This document shows, one piece after another, positions 18,967 through 27,701 of a DNA stretch of 64,000 nucleotides. The notes beneath the pieces are model-generated. The model worked only from the letters and a program-made list of their open reading frames with translations. It did not search any database and was not told the DNA's origin. The stretch is from positions 1 to 64,000 of the forward strand of contig JAZSBO010000024.1 of the NCBI GenBank assembly GCA_045602425.1, in the 5' to 3' direction. Both the position numbers and the translations under genes were made by a program. Position 1 is the stretch's first letter. Each line of letters opens with the position of its first letter. This DNA comes from RGIG9608 sp045602425 (GTDB lineage Bacteria; Bacteroidota; Bacteroidia; Bacteroidales; Paludibacteraceae).

Positions 18967-18996
18967 AAAAAGGTTGAACCATAGTTCAACCTTTTT
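18967..18996 (-). terminator. Intrinsic terminator after the FGE-like lipoprotein gene
   Basis: A perfect 13-bp stem: 18967-18979 pairs with 18984-18996, loop of four. On the minus strand it is followed by TTTTTGTGTTT. It separates the lipoprotein gene from the ABC-F gene, whose own transcript must start within or just after it. Confidence 0.85.
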
Positions 18997-19017
18997 ATCT
19001 ATAAAATTCTATCAATC

Positions 19018-19686
19018 TTATTTAACATCTCTAACCAAACGGAATCCACAACGAATACCACGAACACCACCATAGCAAAGAATACTATCCAATGCTGCGA
19101 CTTCACATTTAGCAGGTACACTTTTGCATGTTCCACCTTTCGTGTACACATAATCAGTATTAATAGCTATATCAGATGTCATCTCCGACACATTTCCACT
19201 CATATCATAAATACCCAATGCATTTGGCTTTTTAGTTCCTACAGGATGAGTTTGAGCTTCATTATGCACATCTTGGCTATTATTTTTATACCATGCATAC
19301 GCATCTAAACTATCAGAAGTTCCTGCATATTTATGAAACTGACGATTTGCAGCATTAGCAGCAGTTTCCCATTCTTGACAAGTTGGCAAACGATAACCTG
19401 CATTTGTTTTTTCATTCAACTTTTCAATAAACTCTAAAACTTCCTCATAAGAAACATTTTCAACAGGATAATCATCTCCACTTAAATTGCCAGCAGGCTT
19501 TGTGCCCATTACAGCACGCCATTCTTTTTGTGAAACTTCATATTTTCCTATAAAAAAAGCATCACCCTTACCTGGTGCAACTTTAACCATTTTTATTTTC
19601 ACCTTACTACCAATTGGCTGATAATCACAAGAAACAGCCAAAAATGCAACAAAAACAACCGTTAAAATAAAACTAATTTTTCTCAT
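19018..19686 (-). CDS. Lipoprotein with formylglycine-generating-enzyme-like (SUMF1) domain
   Basis: 222 aa. Lipoprotein signal with lipobox AVSC (Cys20). The body is an FGE-sulfatase domain: IGKYEVSQKEWRAVMG, YPVENVSYEEVLEF, YRLPTCQEWETAA, HPVGTKKPNALGIYDMSGNVSEM and the end IRCGFRLV. Catalytic cysteines of true formylglycine-generating enzymes are not clear, so it is more likely a structural or ligand-binding C-type-lectin-like fold, as in GldJ/GldK, although much shorter than those. It stands alone, with its own promoter and terminator. Confidence 0.85.
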   Translation of the reverse strand: MRKISFILTVVFVAFLAVSCDYQPIGSKVKIKMVKVAPGKGDAFFIGKYEVSQKEWRAVMGTKPAGNLSGDDYPVENVSYEEVLEFIEKLNEKTNAGYRLPTCQEWETAANAANRQFHKYAGTSDSLDAYAWYKNNSQDVHNEAQTHPVGTKKPNALGIYDMSGNVSEMTSDIAINTDYVYTKGGTCKSVPAKCEVAALDSILCYGGVRGIRCGFRLVRDVK

Positions 19687-19740
19687 TTTTATTCTTTATT
19701 TTTTTTGATTATTCGTACTTTTGCTTTAACAATAACTCTG

Positions 19741-19769
19741 CAAAGATAGTTATCTTTTTTAAATACAAA
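19741..19769 (-). promoter_or_regulatory. Promoter for the FGE-like lipoprotein gene
   Basis: Minus strand TTTG (complement of 19766-19769), 17-base spacer, TATCTTTG (complement of 19741-19748): a full match to the Bacteroidota consensus. The leader to the ATG at 19686 is about 50 bases. Confidence 0.65.
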
Positions 19770-19798
19770 TTACTTTTTTATTTTTTTTACAAAAAACG

Positions 19799-20323
19799 AT
19801 GAATATTCTTGAAAATGATAAAATCAAATTAAGAGCACCAGAACCAGAAGATATAGATACAATTTACAATTTAGAGAATAATTCTAATTTTTGGGATATT
19901 GCCGACTGCAACGAGCCACTATCTAAATACTTGATTAAAAACTATATAGCATACGCAAACAAAACTATCTATGAAAAAAAGCAACAGCGTTTGATGATTG
20001 ATCTAAAAGCTGAAGGGAAGACAGTAGGTTGTATTGATTTATATAATTTTGAACCCATACATCAAAGAGCTGGTGTCGGTATTTTTATTGACGAAACATA
20101 TCAAAAAAAAGGTATCGCTTTTTCCGCATTAACAATTTTAAAAAATTACGCAAAAAATTATCTTCACTTGCACCAATTATATAGCTATATTCCTATTGAC
20201 AATGAAGCTTGCATTCAACTTTTCAGAAAAGCTAATTTTAAAGAAATAGGCATTTTAAAAGAGTGGATAAAAACTTACGGAACTCAATACAAAGATGTTT
20301 TTATTCTCACAATTTTATTATAA
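19799..20323 (+). CDS. GNAT family N-acetyltransferase (RimJ/SpeG-like)
   Basis: 174 aa. The N-terminal KIKLRAPEPEDIDTIYNLENN is typical of RimJ/SpeG-type GNATs; the acetyl-CoA-binding stretch is GVGIFIDETYQKKGIAFSAL and the late strand-helix IPIDNEACIQLFRKANFKEIG is the usual C-terminal motif. Likely acetylates a small amine or a protein N-terminus in the cytoplasm; the substrate cannot be told. It ends 5 bases from the convergent pseudouridine synthase gene. Confidence 0.85.
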   Translation: MNILENDKIKLRAPEPEDIDTIYNLENNSNFWDIADCNEPLSKYLIKNYIAYANKTIYEKKQQRLMIDLKAEGKTVGCIDLYNFEPIHQRAGVGIFIDETYQKKGIAFSALTILKNYAKNYLHLHQLYSYIPIDNEACIQLFRKANFKEIGILKEWIKTYGTQYKDVFILTILL

Positions 20324-20328
20324 GTTTT

Positions 20329-21297
20329 TTATTCAAAAGCACCCATTTTTAATATCTGAACTTCTTTTTCCGTTAAGAAACGCCATTTGCCTCGCGGTAA
20401 ATTCTTTTTCGTTAAACCTGCAAAAACAGAACGGTCTAGTTGCTTAACAGTATAACCAATATATTCAAACATTCTACGAACTATACGATTTCGTCCAGAA
20501 TGAATTTCTACTCCAACTTGGCAATGATCATCATTAATATATGAAATTTCATCTACACGAATTTCACCATCATCTAACATAATTCCCCTACACAATTTCT
20601 GCATATCATTCTCTGTAATTGGTTTATCCAAAGTAACTTGATATACTTTTTTCTTATTGAATTTAGGATGTGTAAGCACAGTTGCCAAATCGCCATCATT
20701 TGTCAACAACAAAACTCCTGTAGTATTTCTGTCTAAACGACCTACAGGATAAATACGTTCTGCACATGCACTTTTCACAATATCCATAACCGTAAAACGA
20801 GCATGAGGATCATCAGTTGTAGTTACACAATTTTTAGGTTTATTCAGTAATAAATAAACTTTTTTTTCTGAACGCAATAATTGATCGTGAAACAACACCC
20901 TATCTTTTAGTGGGAAGATTTTTGTTCCTAACTCTGTTACCACTTCACCATTAACAGTAACCACACCTGCTAAAATATATTCATCAGCTTCACGACGCGA
21001 ACAGACACCTGAATTTGCTATAAACCGATTCAAACGTATTGGAGCATTCATATCAACAAAACGTTTTTTATGCTCCAATTGCTTCTTTTTTGAATATACA
21101 TTCGACGAAAATTCATTTCGTCTCGTGGATTCATTTTCTGTAAAACAAGGACGTTTAGAGAAGTGCTTTTTCTCTTGATATTCAGATGATTTTTCTGTAT
21201 AAAAACATGATGATTTACTATACACTCTTTTATCTTGTTGCTCGTTTCTTTTTCGAAAAACACCTTTTTGTGCTTTCGATTTTCTTTCTATTGGCAT
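20329..21297 (-). CDS. Pseudouridine synthase, RluB/RsuA family, with basic N-terminal extension
   Basis: 322 aa from ATG 21297 (the frame extends six codons to a TTG). Residues 1-~85 are low-complexity, rich in Lys, Arg, Ser and Glu and probably disordered. An S4 RNA-binding domain follows (IRLNRFIANSGVCSRREADEYI), then the catalytic domain with YPVGRLDRNTTGVLLLTNDGDLA, where the Asp of GRLD is the catalytic residue, and GRNRIVRRMFEYIGY. Family members modify a uridine in 23S or 16S rRNA. Basic tails of this sort are common in Bacteroidota homologues and may add RNA affinity. Confidence 0.9.
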   Translation of the reverse strand: MPIERKSKAQKGVFRKRNEQQDKRVYSKSSCFYTEKSSEYQEKKHFSKRPCFTENESTRRNEFSSNVYSKKKQLEHKKRFVDMNAPIRLNRFIANSGVCSRREADEYILAGVVTVNGEVVTELGTKIFPLKDRVLFHDQLLRSEKKVYLLLNKPKNCVTTTDDPHARFTVMDIVKSACAERIYPVGRLDRNTTGVLLLTNDGDLATVLTHPKFNKKKVYQVTLDKPITENDMQKLCRGIMLDDGEIRVDEISYINDDHCQVGVEIHSGRNRIVRRMFEYIGYTVKQLDRSVFAGLTKKNLPRGKWRFLTEKEVQILKMGAFE

Positions 21298-21357
21298 AAA
21301 TCTATTTTTTTGCAAAAATAATGCTATTTTATGAATCTATCCAATAACAATTACAAA

Positions 21358-22656
21358 TCAGTATATTTTCTGTATTTCCGAATTCTTATAATAATGAGCC
21401 AATATCTGACGATAATCATACCCTTTCTTGCTCATCACTGCTGCACCTATTTGGCAAAGTCCAACGCCATGTCCCCACCCTGCACCATAAAAGATAAAAT
21501 TAGAGTCATTCTTTTCGACCACAAAAGCAGAACTATACAAATGAGACTCCGACAGCCATTTTCTGATTTCAAGCTCCTTCCCAACAACAATGGTAATTTT
21601 CGTTCCGACAATTTTTAAATAAGATATTCTTCCCGAAACGCCTCTTTTTAGTGGAATAATATCCAATATCTCTCCAAAATCATACCCTGAACGTCGCTTT
21701 AAAATATCAGCAAGTTGTCGTTCTGTATAAACAAGTCTCCAACGAAAAAAATCAACCGTAGACTGATCAAAACTATTCAAAACTTGTTGTAATATCTCTT
21801 TATCTGAAACATTACAAAAAGATGATGGTGAAGACATTATCCATTTTTTCGCATCACTTTCTTTCGTCAAATCCAAATCCAACATTTCCGAAACAGTATC
21901 AGGAACTTGATCCAAATATTCAAAATGTTTATCTCCCCAACACGTATCAAAAGTTTCCGTTGCACCTCCACACGATTTTGAGAAACGAGCATCACAGATT
22001 GTACCATTACAAACCAACACCTCTCCTTTTGTTGCCTCAACTGCTTCTTTCGCAAATGCTGTAGTTATTTTCGTAACACCTTGATAACGTTGGCAATGAT
22101 CATCGGCACACACATCATAATTCGTATGTTTATCACGTTCATACCAACGATTAACAAAAATTTCAGAATCAGTTATATTCAACAAATTTTTCTTATTATA
22201 ACTCGTTTTATTCTCCTCAAACTGACATAACAACCAACTTCTTGATATAACGGCATGAGCTTTCAATAACTCTAAATAGGAAGTTGCACTCATCTCCGAA
22301 GAAATTACACTAACCAAATAGTCCTCTACTGACAAAATATTTATTGCCATTATAACACCATTCTCAACAATCAATTTCAAGGTTCCACGAAAACGTTGTC
22401 TTTCCGTCTGTTGCCAGTGAAAATCAATTCCAATTACAACATTGTCTAATTCAAAAAAAGACTCCTCGTAGTTAATAGGTTCTAATATTATTTCATCATA
22501 ATAACACTCCAAAAACTCAATCTTATCGTCTTTTACAAAAACTTCATACGCTCCATTACAAATATGATTTTCAAATCGATAATCACCTTTCAATAAAAAA
22601 GAGAGATTTGCAGAAGAAACGATGCCTACTGAAATTTGCTGTGGAATACGATTCAT
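21358..22656 (-). CDS. SpoIID/LytB domain protein
   Basis: 432 aa. The SpoIID core is visible as VEDYLVSVISSEMSATSYLELLKAHAVISRSW (cut here only to its key points: catalytic-type Glu in SSEM, then AHAVISRSW), SKSCGGATETFDTCWGD, and the C-terminal GWGHGVGLCQIGA. In sporulating bacteria SpoIID is a peptidoglycan lytic transglycosylase; Bacteroidota homologues are probably wall-remodelling enzymes. No obvious signal peptide is seen, so its export is unclear. Its start overlaps the stop of the DUF4922 gene (ATGA), so the two form an operon. Confidence 0.85.
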   Translation of the reverse strand: MNRIPQQISVGIVSSANLSFLLKGDYRFENHICNGAYEVFVKDDKIEFLECYYDEIILEPINYEESFFELDNVVIGIDFHWQQTERQRFRGTLKLIVENGVIMAINILSVEDYLVSVISSEMSATSYLELLKAHAVISRSWLLCQFEENKTSYNKKNLLNITDSEIFVNRWYERDKHTNYDVCADDHCQRYQGVTKITTAFAKEAVEATKGEVLVCNGTICDARFSKSCGGATETFDTCWGDKHFEYLDQVPDTVSEMLDLDLTKESDAKKWIMSSPSSFCNVSDKEILQQVLNSFDQSTVDFFRWRLVYTERQLADILKRRSGYDFGEILDIIPLKRGVSGRISYLKIVGTKITIVVGKELEIRKWLSESHLYSSAFVVEKNDSNFIFYGAGWGHGVGLCQIGAAVMSKKGYDYRQILAHYYKNSEIQKIY

Positions 22657-23531
22657 AAACTCACTTGTTGGTAAATATCAATAATATCTGTAAGATTTAT
22701 ACGCAAAAAATGTTCTTCTTTCGGCACAACAAAAACCCCACTCATTTCGGCTGTTCCCGGACTAATCATCAATGCATTAGGCTCTGGTGCATCATATTGC
22801 CAAGGTCGAGATTTTTTTCTCGGAAAAACAAATATTTGCCAAATATCTTCAGAAAACGAACACAATATATTCAACATCGGTTGTTGTGTACCAAATAACT
22901 GATTTTTTAAATAATCAAACTGCAGACAAGCCGTTTTCATATCAGATGTTTCTATACAATAAATAGAACGAAAAACGTTATTTATTTTGTATATCACACC
23001 ATTTTTTTGATTCAGAAAGACAGTTTTATCTAAATCAGCGTAACTTGTCAATAATGGAAAAGATTTTTTTTCTGCAGCTTGAAAGTGCAAATGATCTGGT
23101 GCAGAAGCACCACAATTTATTCCATTAAAAAAAATTGCAAATTTCGGTAATTGTTTTGCAAACAATAGATATTCTAAAAAATGTTCATTTATATCTTGAA
23201 ATATATGCTCACGATGAGCTATTACCAAATGATTCGGAAAAATTGGATAAGGATTGACTTGAATAACATAATTTCCAAAAACAATAGCAAGTTCTTCATC
23301 GGGTTGATTTTCTAAACACAAAAAACATTTTCGTTTAGCAATACTTTCTGCATCAATTTTTGCACCTGTAGAAGCAATTCTCGTCGGATTATACTGCAAT
23401 ATAATTTCTGTTTTTGGCAACAAAAATGTCCGAGTTTGTATTTGACTTAAATTATCATAATTATCTCTCACAAGCTTCCACACCGAAAGTTGCTTTTCGA
23501 TAAAAGAATATATTTCTGTTTGTAAATCCAT
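22653..23531 (-). CDS. DUF4922 protein, HIT-superfamily nucleotidyltransferase-like
   Basis: 292 aa from ATG 23531. The stretch ASTGAKIDAESIAKRKCFLC, the NPYPIFPNHLVIAHREH motif and the GASAPDHLHFQA site (H-x-H-x-Q-like) place it near Ap4A phosphorylases and GDP-galactose phosphorylases of the HIT superfamily. Such enzymes split a nucleoside polyphosphate or NDP-sugar through a His-nucleotidyl intermediate. Many Bacteroidota encode this family next to a SpoIID protein, as here, but the substrate is not known to me. Confidence 0.8.
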   Translation of the reverse strand: MDLQTEIYSFIEKQLSVWKLVRDNYDNLSQIQTRTFLLPKTEIILQYNPTRIASTGAKIDAESIAKRKCFLCLENQPDEELAIVFGNYVIQVNPYPIFPNHLVIAHREHIFQDINEHFLEYLLFAKQLPKFAIFFNGINCGASAPDHLHFQAAEKKSFPLLTSYADLDKTVFLNQKNGVIYKINNVFRSIYCIETSDMKTACLQFDYLKNQLFGTQQPMLNILCSFSEDIWQIFVFPRKKSRPWQYDAPEPNALMISPGTAEMSGVFVVPKEEHFLRINLTDIIDIYQQVSL

Positions 23532-23625
23532 ATTCAACTACAAATGTACGACATAAAGTTATTTTTTTGGCCCCTAAAGTTTAATTTTCAATTAAATGAT
23601 TAAATTTGTAACTTTATTTATTTCT

Positions 23626-24477
23626 ATGAAAAGAAACGAATGGACTGAGGTAATTAAGCCACACAAAAGTCTACTTAGCATTGACTTTAAAGAAATTTGG
23701 CGTTATCGAGATTTATGGACAATGTTCGTAAAACGTGATATCATTACTCAATACAAACAAACAATTCTTGGTCCCTTATGGTTCTTCATTCAACCAATAA
23801 TGACTACTATAATGTACATGGTTGTTTTTGGTGGCATTGCAGGAATCCCAACCGATGGCATCCCCCAACCTCTATTTTATCTTTCAGGTATATGCCTTTG
23901 GCAATATTTTGCAGATTGCTTAAACAAAACCTCAAATACATTTCTTACTAATGCGGGTATCTTTGGAAAAGTTTATTTTCCTCGTTTAATAGTGCCACTA
24001 TCAACCGTAACATCATCATTAGTACGTCTTGGTATTCAGTCACTTTTATTTATTATGGTTTATTTATATTACACTATTTTTACCAATATCAACATCACAC
24101 CAAATATTTACATTCTATTCTTCCCTTTGTTGGTTTTAATGTTAGCAGGACTTTCGTTGGGATTTGGCATCCTTTTTTCCTCGATGACAACAAAATACCG
24201 CGACTTAACATTACTATTATCTTTTTTTGTGCAACTATGGATGTATGCCACCCCTATAATTTATCCGCTTAATACAATTACTAATGATAAAATTCGTTTT
24301 ATAATGACCCTAAATCCATTAACATCTATCATAGAGACTTTTAAATTTGGAACACTTGGTGCAGGGACATTTAGTTGGTGGAGTTTAAGTTATAGCTTTG
24401 GATTTATGATAGCCTTATTAACTATTGGTATCATTATTTTTAATCGAGTACAACGCAGTTTTATGGATACTGTATAA
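23626..24477 (+). CDS. ABC-2 type polysaccharide export permease (Wzm/TagG-like)
   Basis: 283 aa from ATG 23626. An earlier ATG at 23596 lies upstream of a TAAATTTG -7 element (23601-23608), so it is probably not used. The N-terminus EVIKPHKSLLSIDFKEIWRYRDL precedes LTVKRDI-like FVKRDIITQYKQTILGPLWFF, the amphipathic entry of the O-antigen/teichoic-acid exporter family, followed by six hydrophobic helices. Such permeases move lipid-linked glycans out of the cytoplasm and need a Wzt-type ATPase, but the next gene is not an ATPase. It heads a rightward operon of envelope genes. Confidence 0.85.
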   Translation: MKRNEWTEVIKPHKSLLSIDFKEIWRYRDLWTMFVKRDIITQYKQTILGPLWFFIQPIMTTIMYMVVFGGIAGIPTDGIPQPLFYLSGICLWQYFADCLNKTSNTFLTNAGIFGKVYFPRLIVPLSTVTSSLVRLGIQSLLFIMVYLYYTIFTNINITPNIYILFFPLLVLMLAGLSLGFGILFSSMTTKYRDLTLLLSFFVQLWMYATPIIYPLNTITNDKIRFIMTLNPLTSIIETFKFGTLGAGTFSWWSLSYSFGFMIALLTIGIIIFNRVQRSFMDTV

Positions 24478-24494
24478 TTTTAATACGAATAAAG

Positions 24495-26237
24495 ATGAAA
24501 ACACTTTTTTATAAAATAATCCTTTTTATTCTTTTAACATTTTCGACCCAAGTCTTTGGTCAAGAACAATTTTATCCAAAAACCACAGAAAATGGTAAAG
24601 AATTTTACCTTTACCAAGTTTCACAGGGGGAAGGCTTGTTTTCCATCAGTAAAAAATTTGGTGTTACACAAAATGAACTTCACCAATATAATCCTGAAAT
24701 AGCACAAGGGTTAAAATTTGGAGTTACATTAAAAATACCCGTAAAAAAACAAGTTTTCTTGCCTAAACAATACAATAACACAACAACTGAAAATAACTAC
24801 AAAATTCACATAGTAGAAAAATCACAGACACTATATTCTATTTCAAAGATTTACAATGTTAGTATAGAAAGTATTCTCGCAATAAATCCAACCTCAAAAA
24901 ATGGGCTAAAAGTAGGAGAAGAACTAAAAATCCCTATAACCATTAACAATAATTCAAACAGAGAGCCTATTACAGAGATCGTATCTGATACATCTGTATT
25001 CATACCACACAAAGTAAAAAAGAAAGAAACTTTATACTCTATTAGTAAAAAATATGGAGTGGACATAAATTCCATTTTAGAATCAAACGACATAAAAGGG
25101 ACTCTTAAAAAAGGGGATATTTTACGTATTCCCAAACAAAGGAAAAGCGAGGAATCACCTTCAAACAATGATAGTACAAATACTATTAAACTGACAAATC
25201 CGATAATTCAAAATTTTGGGAAAGACACATTATCAGACGCTCTACGAATTGCTATACTTTTACCTTTTAAATTAGAAATGGTAGGTGCAGACAAAAATGC
25301 AGATAAATTTATTGATTTTTATAGAGGTATTCTTCTTGCTGTTGATAAAGTTAAAAAACAAGGAATATCTTCCTTATTATATGTATACGACACAGGAACT
25401 TCTGAAGAAAAAATAGACTCTTTATTAAAAAAAGAAGAACTCAAAAATGTAAATTTAATTATAGGACCAGCCTACACAAATCAGATTCAAAAAGTCACTA
25501 ATTTTGCAAAATTAAATCAGATTTATGTTGTTATACCTTTTTCTCAAAAAGTGAAAGACATTGAAACGAATCCATATATCATACAATTTAATTCTCCTCA
25601 AAAAACCCAAATAACTATTTCTAAATACAAACTTTTAGAAAAAATCAAAAACAAACCTATCGCATTAGCATATTTTGACAACAATCAAGATGAAGGAGAT
25701 GCATTTGCAAACGCTTTATTAGCAGAATGTTTGGTAAATAAAAAACCTCATTCACGACATTTCATAACAGAACAAAATGCAGATTCGATTTGCCAATTAG
25801 CGATTAACAAAAACGCAGTTTTACTTTTAGCATCTTCAACTCAAGAACGTGTTAAACCTATTCTACGCATTATTAATAGATATCGTTTAGGAACAAATTT
25901 AGAACTTATTGGTTTTGACAATTGGGGATTAAATCTTTTAAACGAAAGCAAACCTATTTATTTCTCATCGTTATTTACCCCTAATTCTATTTTTTCAAAA
26001 AAATATAAAGAAGAATATGAGAGATATTTTGGTATTGCAAATAATGCTTATCCAAATTTTGATCAGTTAGGCTATGACTTGATGTGTAATATGATTGAGG
26101 CATTACAGAATAGCAAAAACGAGGACGAATTACAATTTCCAACTCTAAACAACGTACAATCCGATATGGATTTCAAAAAAACAACCGCTGATGGAGGATG
26201 GATTAATGAACATATTTATTTAATTCATCTTGAATAA
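24495..26237 (+). CDS. Secreted protein with three LysM domains and a periplasmic-binding-type domain
   Basis: 580 aa. Signal peptide ~1-22 (TQVFGQ). Three LysM domains at about 38-83, 105-150 and 174-215, each with the Y-x-V-x-x-G/K-x-TLYSISKxY core (for example KSQTLYSISKIYNV and KKETLYSISKKYGV). Residues ~245-575 resemble a type I periplasmic-binding fold (IAILLPFKLEM, LLYVYDTGTSEEKI, IIGPAYTNQ), as in LpoA or amino-acid ABC binding proteins. Likely held in the periplasm on peptidoglycan; LpoA-like control of wall synthesis is inference. The outer-membrane protein gene follows after 2 bases. Confidence 0.85.
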   Translation: MKTLFYKIILFILLTFSTQVFGQEQFYPKTTENGKEFYLYQVSQGEGLFSISKKFGVTQNELHQYNPEIAQGLKFGVTLKIPVKKQVFLPKQYNNTTTENNYKIHIVEKSQTLYSISKIYNVSIESILAINPTSKNGLKVGEELKIPITINNNSNREPITEIVSDTSVFIPHKVKKKETLYSISKKYGVDINSILESNDIKGTLKKGDILRIPKQRKSEESPSNNDSTNTIKLTNPIIQNFGKDTLSDALRIAILLPFKLEMVGADKNADKFIDFYRGILLAVDKVKKQGISSLLYVYDTGTSEEKIDSLLKKEELKNVNLIIGPAYTNQIQKVTNFAKLNQIYVVIPFSQKVKDIETNPYIIQFNSPQKTQITISKYKLLEKIKNKPIALAYFDNNQDEGDAFANALLAECLVNKKPHSRHFITEQNADSICQLAINKNAVLLLASSTQERVKPILRIINRYRLGTNLELIGFDNWGLNLLNESKPIYFSSLFTPNSIFSKKYKEEYERYFGIANNAYPNFDQLGYDLMCNMIEALQNSKNEDELQFPTLNNVQSDMDFKKTTADGGWINEHIYLIHLE

Positions 26238-26239
26238 CA

Positions 26240-26902
26240 ATGCGACACAAACTTTTTACTCTTTTATTTATATTATTTTGCACCACTGCCTCTGCCTATA
26301 CTCCAGAAATAACTTTTGGCACACGGCAAGGCGTAACATTTAGTACTGTATGGTTCGCACCAGCAGTAAACCAAACCATGCGATTAGGATATATGGGAGG
26401 ATTCACTTCCCGATTTATTTTAGAGAAATATTTCGGATTGCAAATTGAACTCAATTATATGCAACGAGGTTGGACAGCGAAAGCTCGCCCTAACGACTCA
26501 CCTGAATTTAAATATGACAGAGAATTTCACTATTTGGAATTACCATTTATGACACATATCTTTTTTGGCAAAAAAAGTTTTCGATGGTTTTTCAATTTAG
26601 GGCTAAATTTAAGTTATCTAATTGATGAAAATACAACAGCCAAACTACTCGATTCGGAGAAAAGAGCAGAGCATACTCAAGTTGTTTCAAACAAGTTCGA
26701 TTATGGGATTTGTGGAGGAACAGGATTTGAATTTCATACAAGAGCTGGAATTTATCAAATAGAAGGACGATATAATTTTGGATTAGGAGATGTTTTCCCG
26801 AGTAAAATCACTAACGATTTTGGTCGCTCAAGCAACCAAGTGATAACTGTCAATCTTGGCATCTTATTCGACATAAATAAAGAAAAATATAAAAAGAGAT
26901 GA
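26240..26902 (+). CDS. PorT-like outer membrane beta-barrel protein
   Basis: 220 aa with signal peptide ~1-19 (TTASA|YTPE). Alternating hydrophobic strands end in aromatic residues (FGLQIELNYMQRGW, YLELPFMTHIFF, FRWFFNLGLNLSYL, GIYQIEGRYNFGLGDVF), as in the PorT / outer-membrane-protein beta-barrel family of Bacteroidota. PorT itself is a type IX secretion component, but this short general family has many paralogues of unknown role. The stop overlaps the start of thyA. Confidence 0.8.
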   Translation: MRHKLFTLLFILFCTTASAYTPEITFGTRQGVTFSTVWFAPAVNQTMRLGYMGGFTSRFILEKYFGLQIELNYMQRGWTAKARPNDSPEFKYDREFHYLELPFMTHIFFGKKSFRWFFNLGLNLSYLIDENTTAKLLDSEKRAEHTQVVSNKFDYGICGGTGFEFHTRAGIYQIEGRYNFGLGDVFPSKITNDFGRSSNQVITVNLGILFDINKEKYKKR

Positions 26903-27693
26903 AGCAATATTTAGAACTTTTACAACACGTTTTAGACAACGGAACTACAAAAGAAGACCGTACAGGCACAGGTACAAGAAGTATATTTGGTTACCAAATG
27001 CGATTTGATTTATCAAAAGGCTTCCCACTTTTAACGACTAAAAAATTACATTTAAAGTCTATCATTTATGAACTATTATGGTTTTTAAAAGGTGACACAA
27101 ACGTAAAATATTTACAAGATAATGGTGTTCGAATTTGGAATGAATGGGCAGATGAGAACGGAGAATTAGGACCTGTCTATGGACATCAATGGCGTTCTTG
27201 GCCTGATTATAAAGGAGGAACTATCGATCAAATTACAAACCTAATCAATCAAATAAAAAACAATCCCGATTCACGCAGATTGATTGTTAGTGCATGGAAT
27301 GTTGCAGAAGTTGATAACATGGCGTTGCCTCCTTGTCATACATTATTCCAATTTTATGTTGTAAACAAAAAGTTATCATTGCAACTTTATCAACGTTCAG
27401 CAGATATATTTTTAGGTGTTCCTTTCAACATAGCATCTTATGCTCTATTGCTTATGATGGTAGCACAAGTTACGGGTTTAGAGGTTGGTGAATTTGTTCA
27501 CACTTTTGGCGATGCTCATATTTATAGTAATCATTTGGAACAAGTCAAAGAACAACTTACAAGAGCCCCTCGCTCTTTGCCAACAATGAAAATAAATACC
27601 AATGTGAGAAGCATCTTTGATTTCAAATTTGAAGATTTTCAATTGGAAAATTACAATCCACACCCACATATAAAAGGAGTTGTAGCAGTATAA
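26899..27693 (+). CDS. thyA: Thymidylate synthase
   Basis: 264 aa, exactly the length of E. coli ThyA. Motifs present: DRTGTGTRSIFGYQMRFDL (phosphate/folate site), LGPVYGHQWRSW, the catalytic cysteine in LPPCHTLFQFYV, RSADIFLGVPFNIASYALL and the terminal PHPHIKGVVAV. It methylates dUMP with methylenetetrahydrofolate. In many bacteria folA follows thyA; here a polysaccharide flippase follows and no dihydrofolate reductase gene is seen. The ATGA overlap with the upstream gene puts thyA inside an envelope operon. Confidence 0.96.
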   Translation: MKQYLELLQHVLDNGTTKEDRTGTGTRSIFGYQMRFDLSKGFPLLTTKKLHLKSIIYELLWFLKGDTNVKYLQDNGVRIWNEWADENGELGPVYGHQWRSWPDYKGGTIDQITNLINQIKNNPDSRRLIVSAWNVAEVDNMALPPCHTLFQFYVVNKKLSLQLYQRSADIFLGVPFNIASYALLLMMVAQVTGLEVGEFVHTFGDAHIYSNHLEQVKEQLTRAPRSLPTMKINTNVRSIFDFKFEDFQLENYNPHPHIKGVVAV

Positions 27694-27701
27694 ATAATAT
27701 T

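Noticed and set aside
19018..19686. FGE-like lipoprotein as a DGR target
   Set aside because: The fold is a known DGR scaffold, but there is no GC-rich tail and no run of AAC-derived codons.
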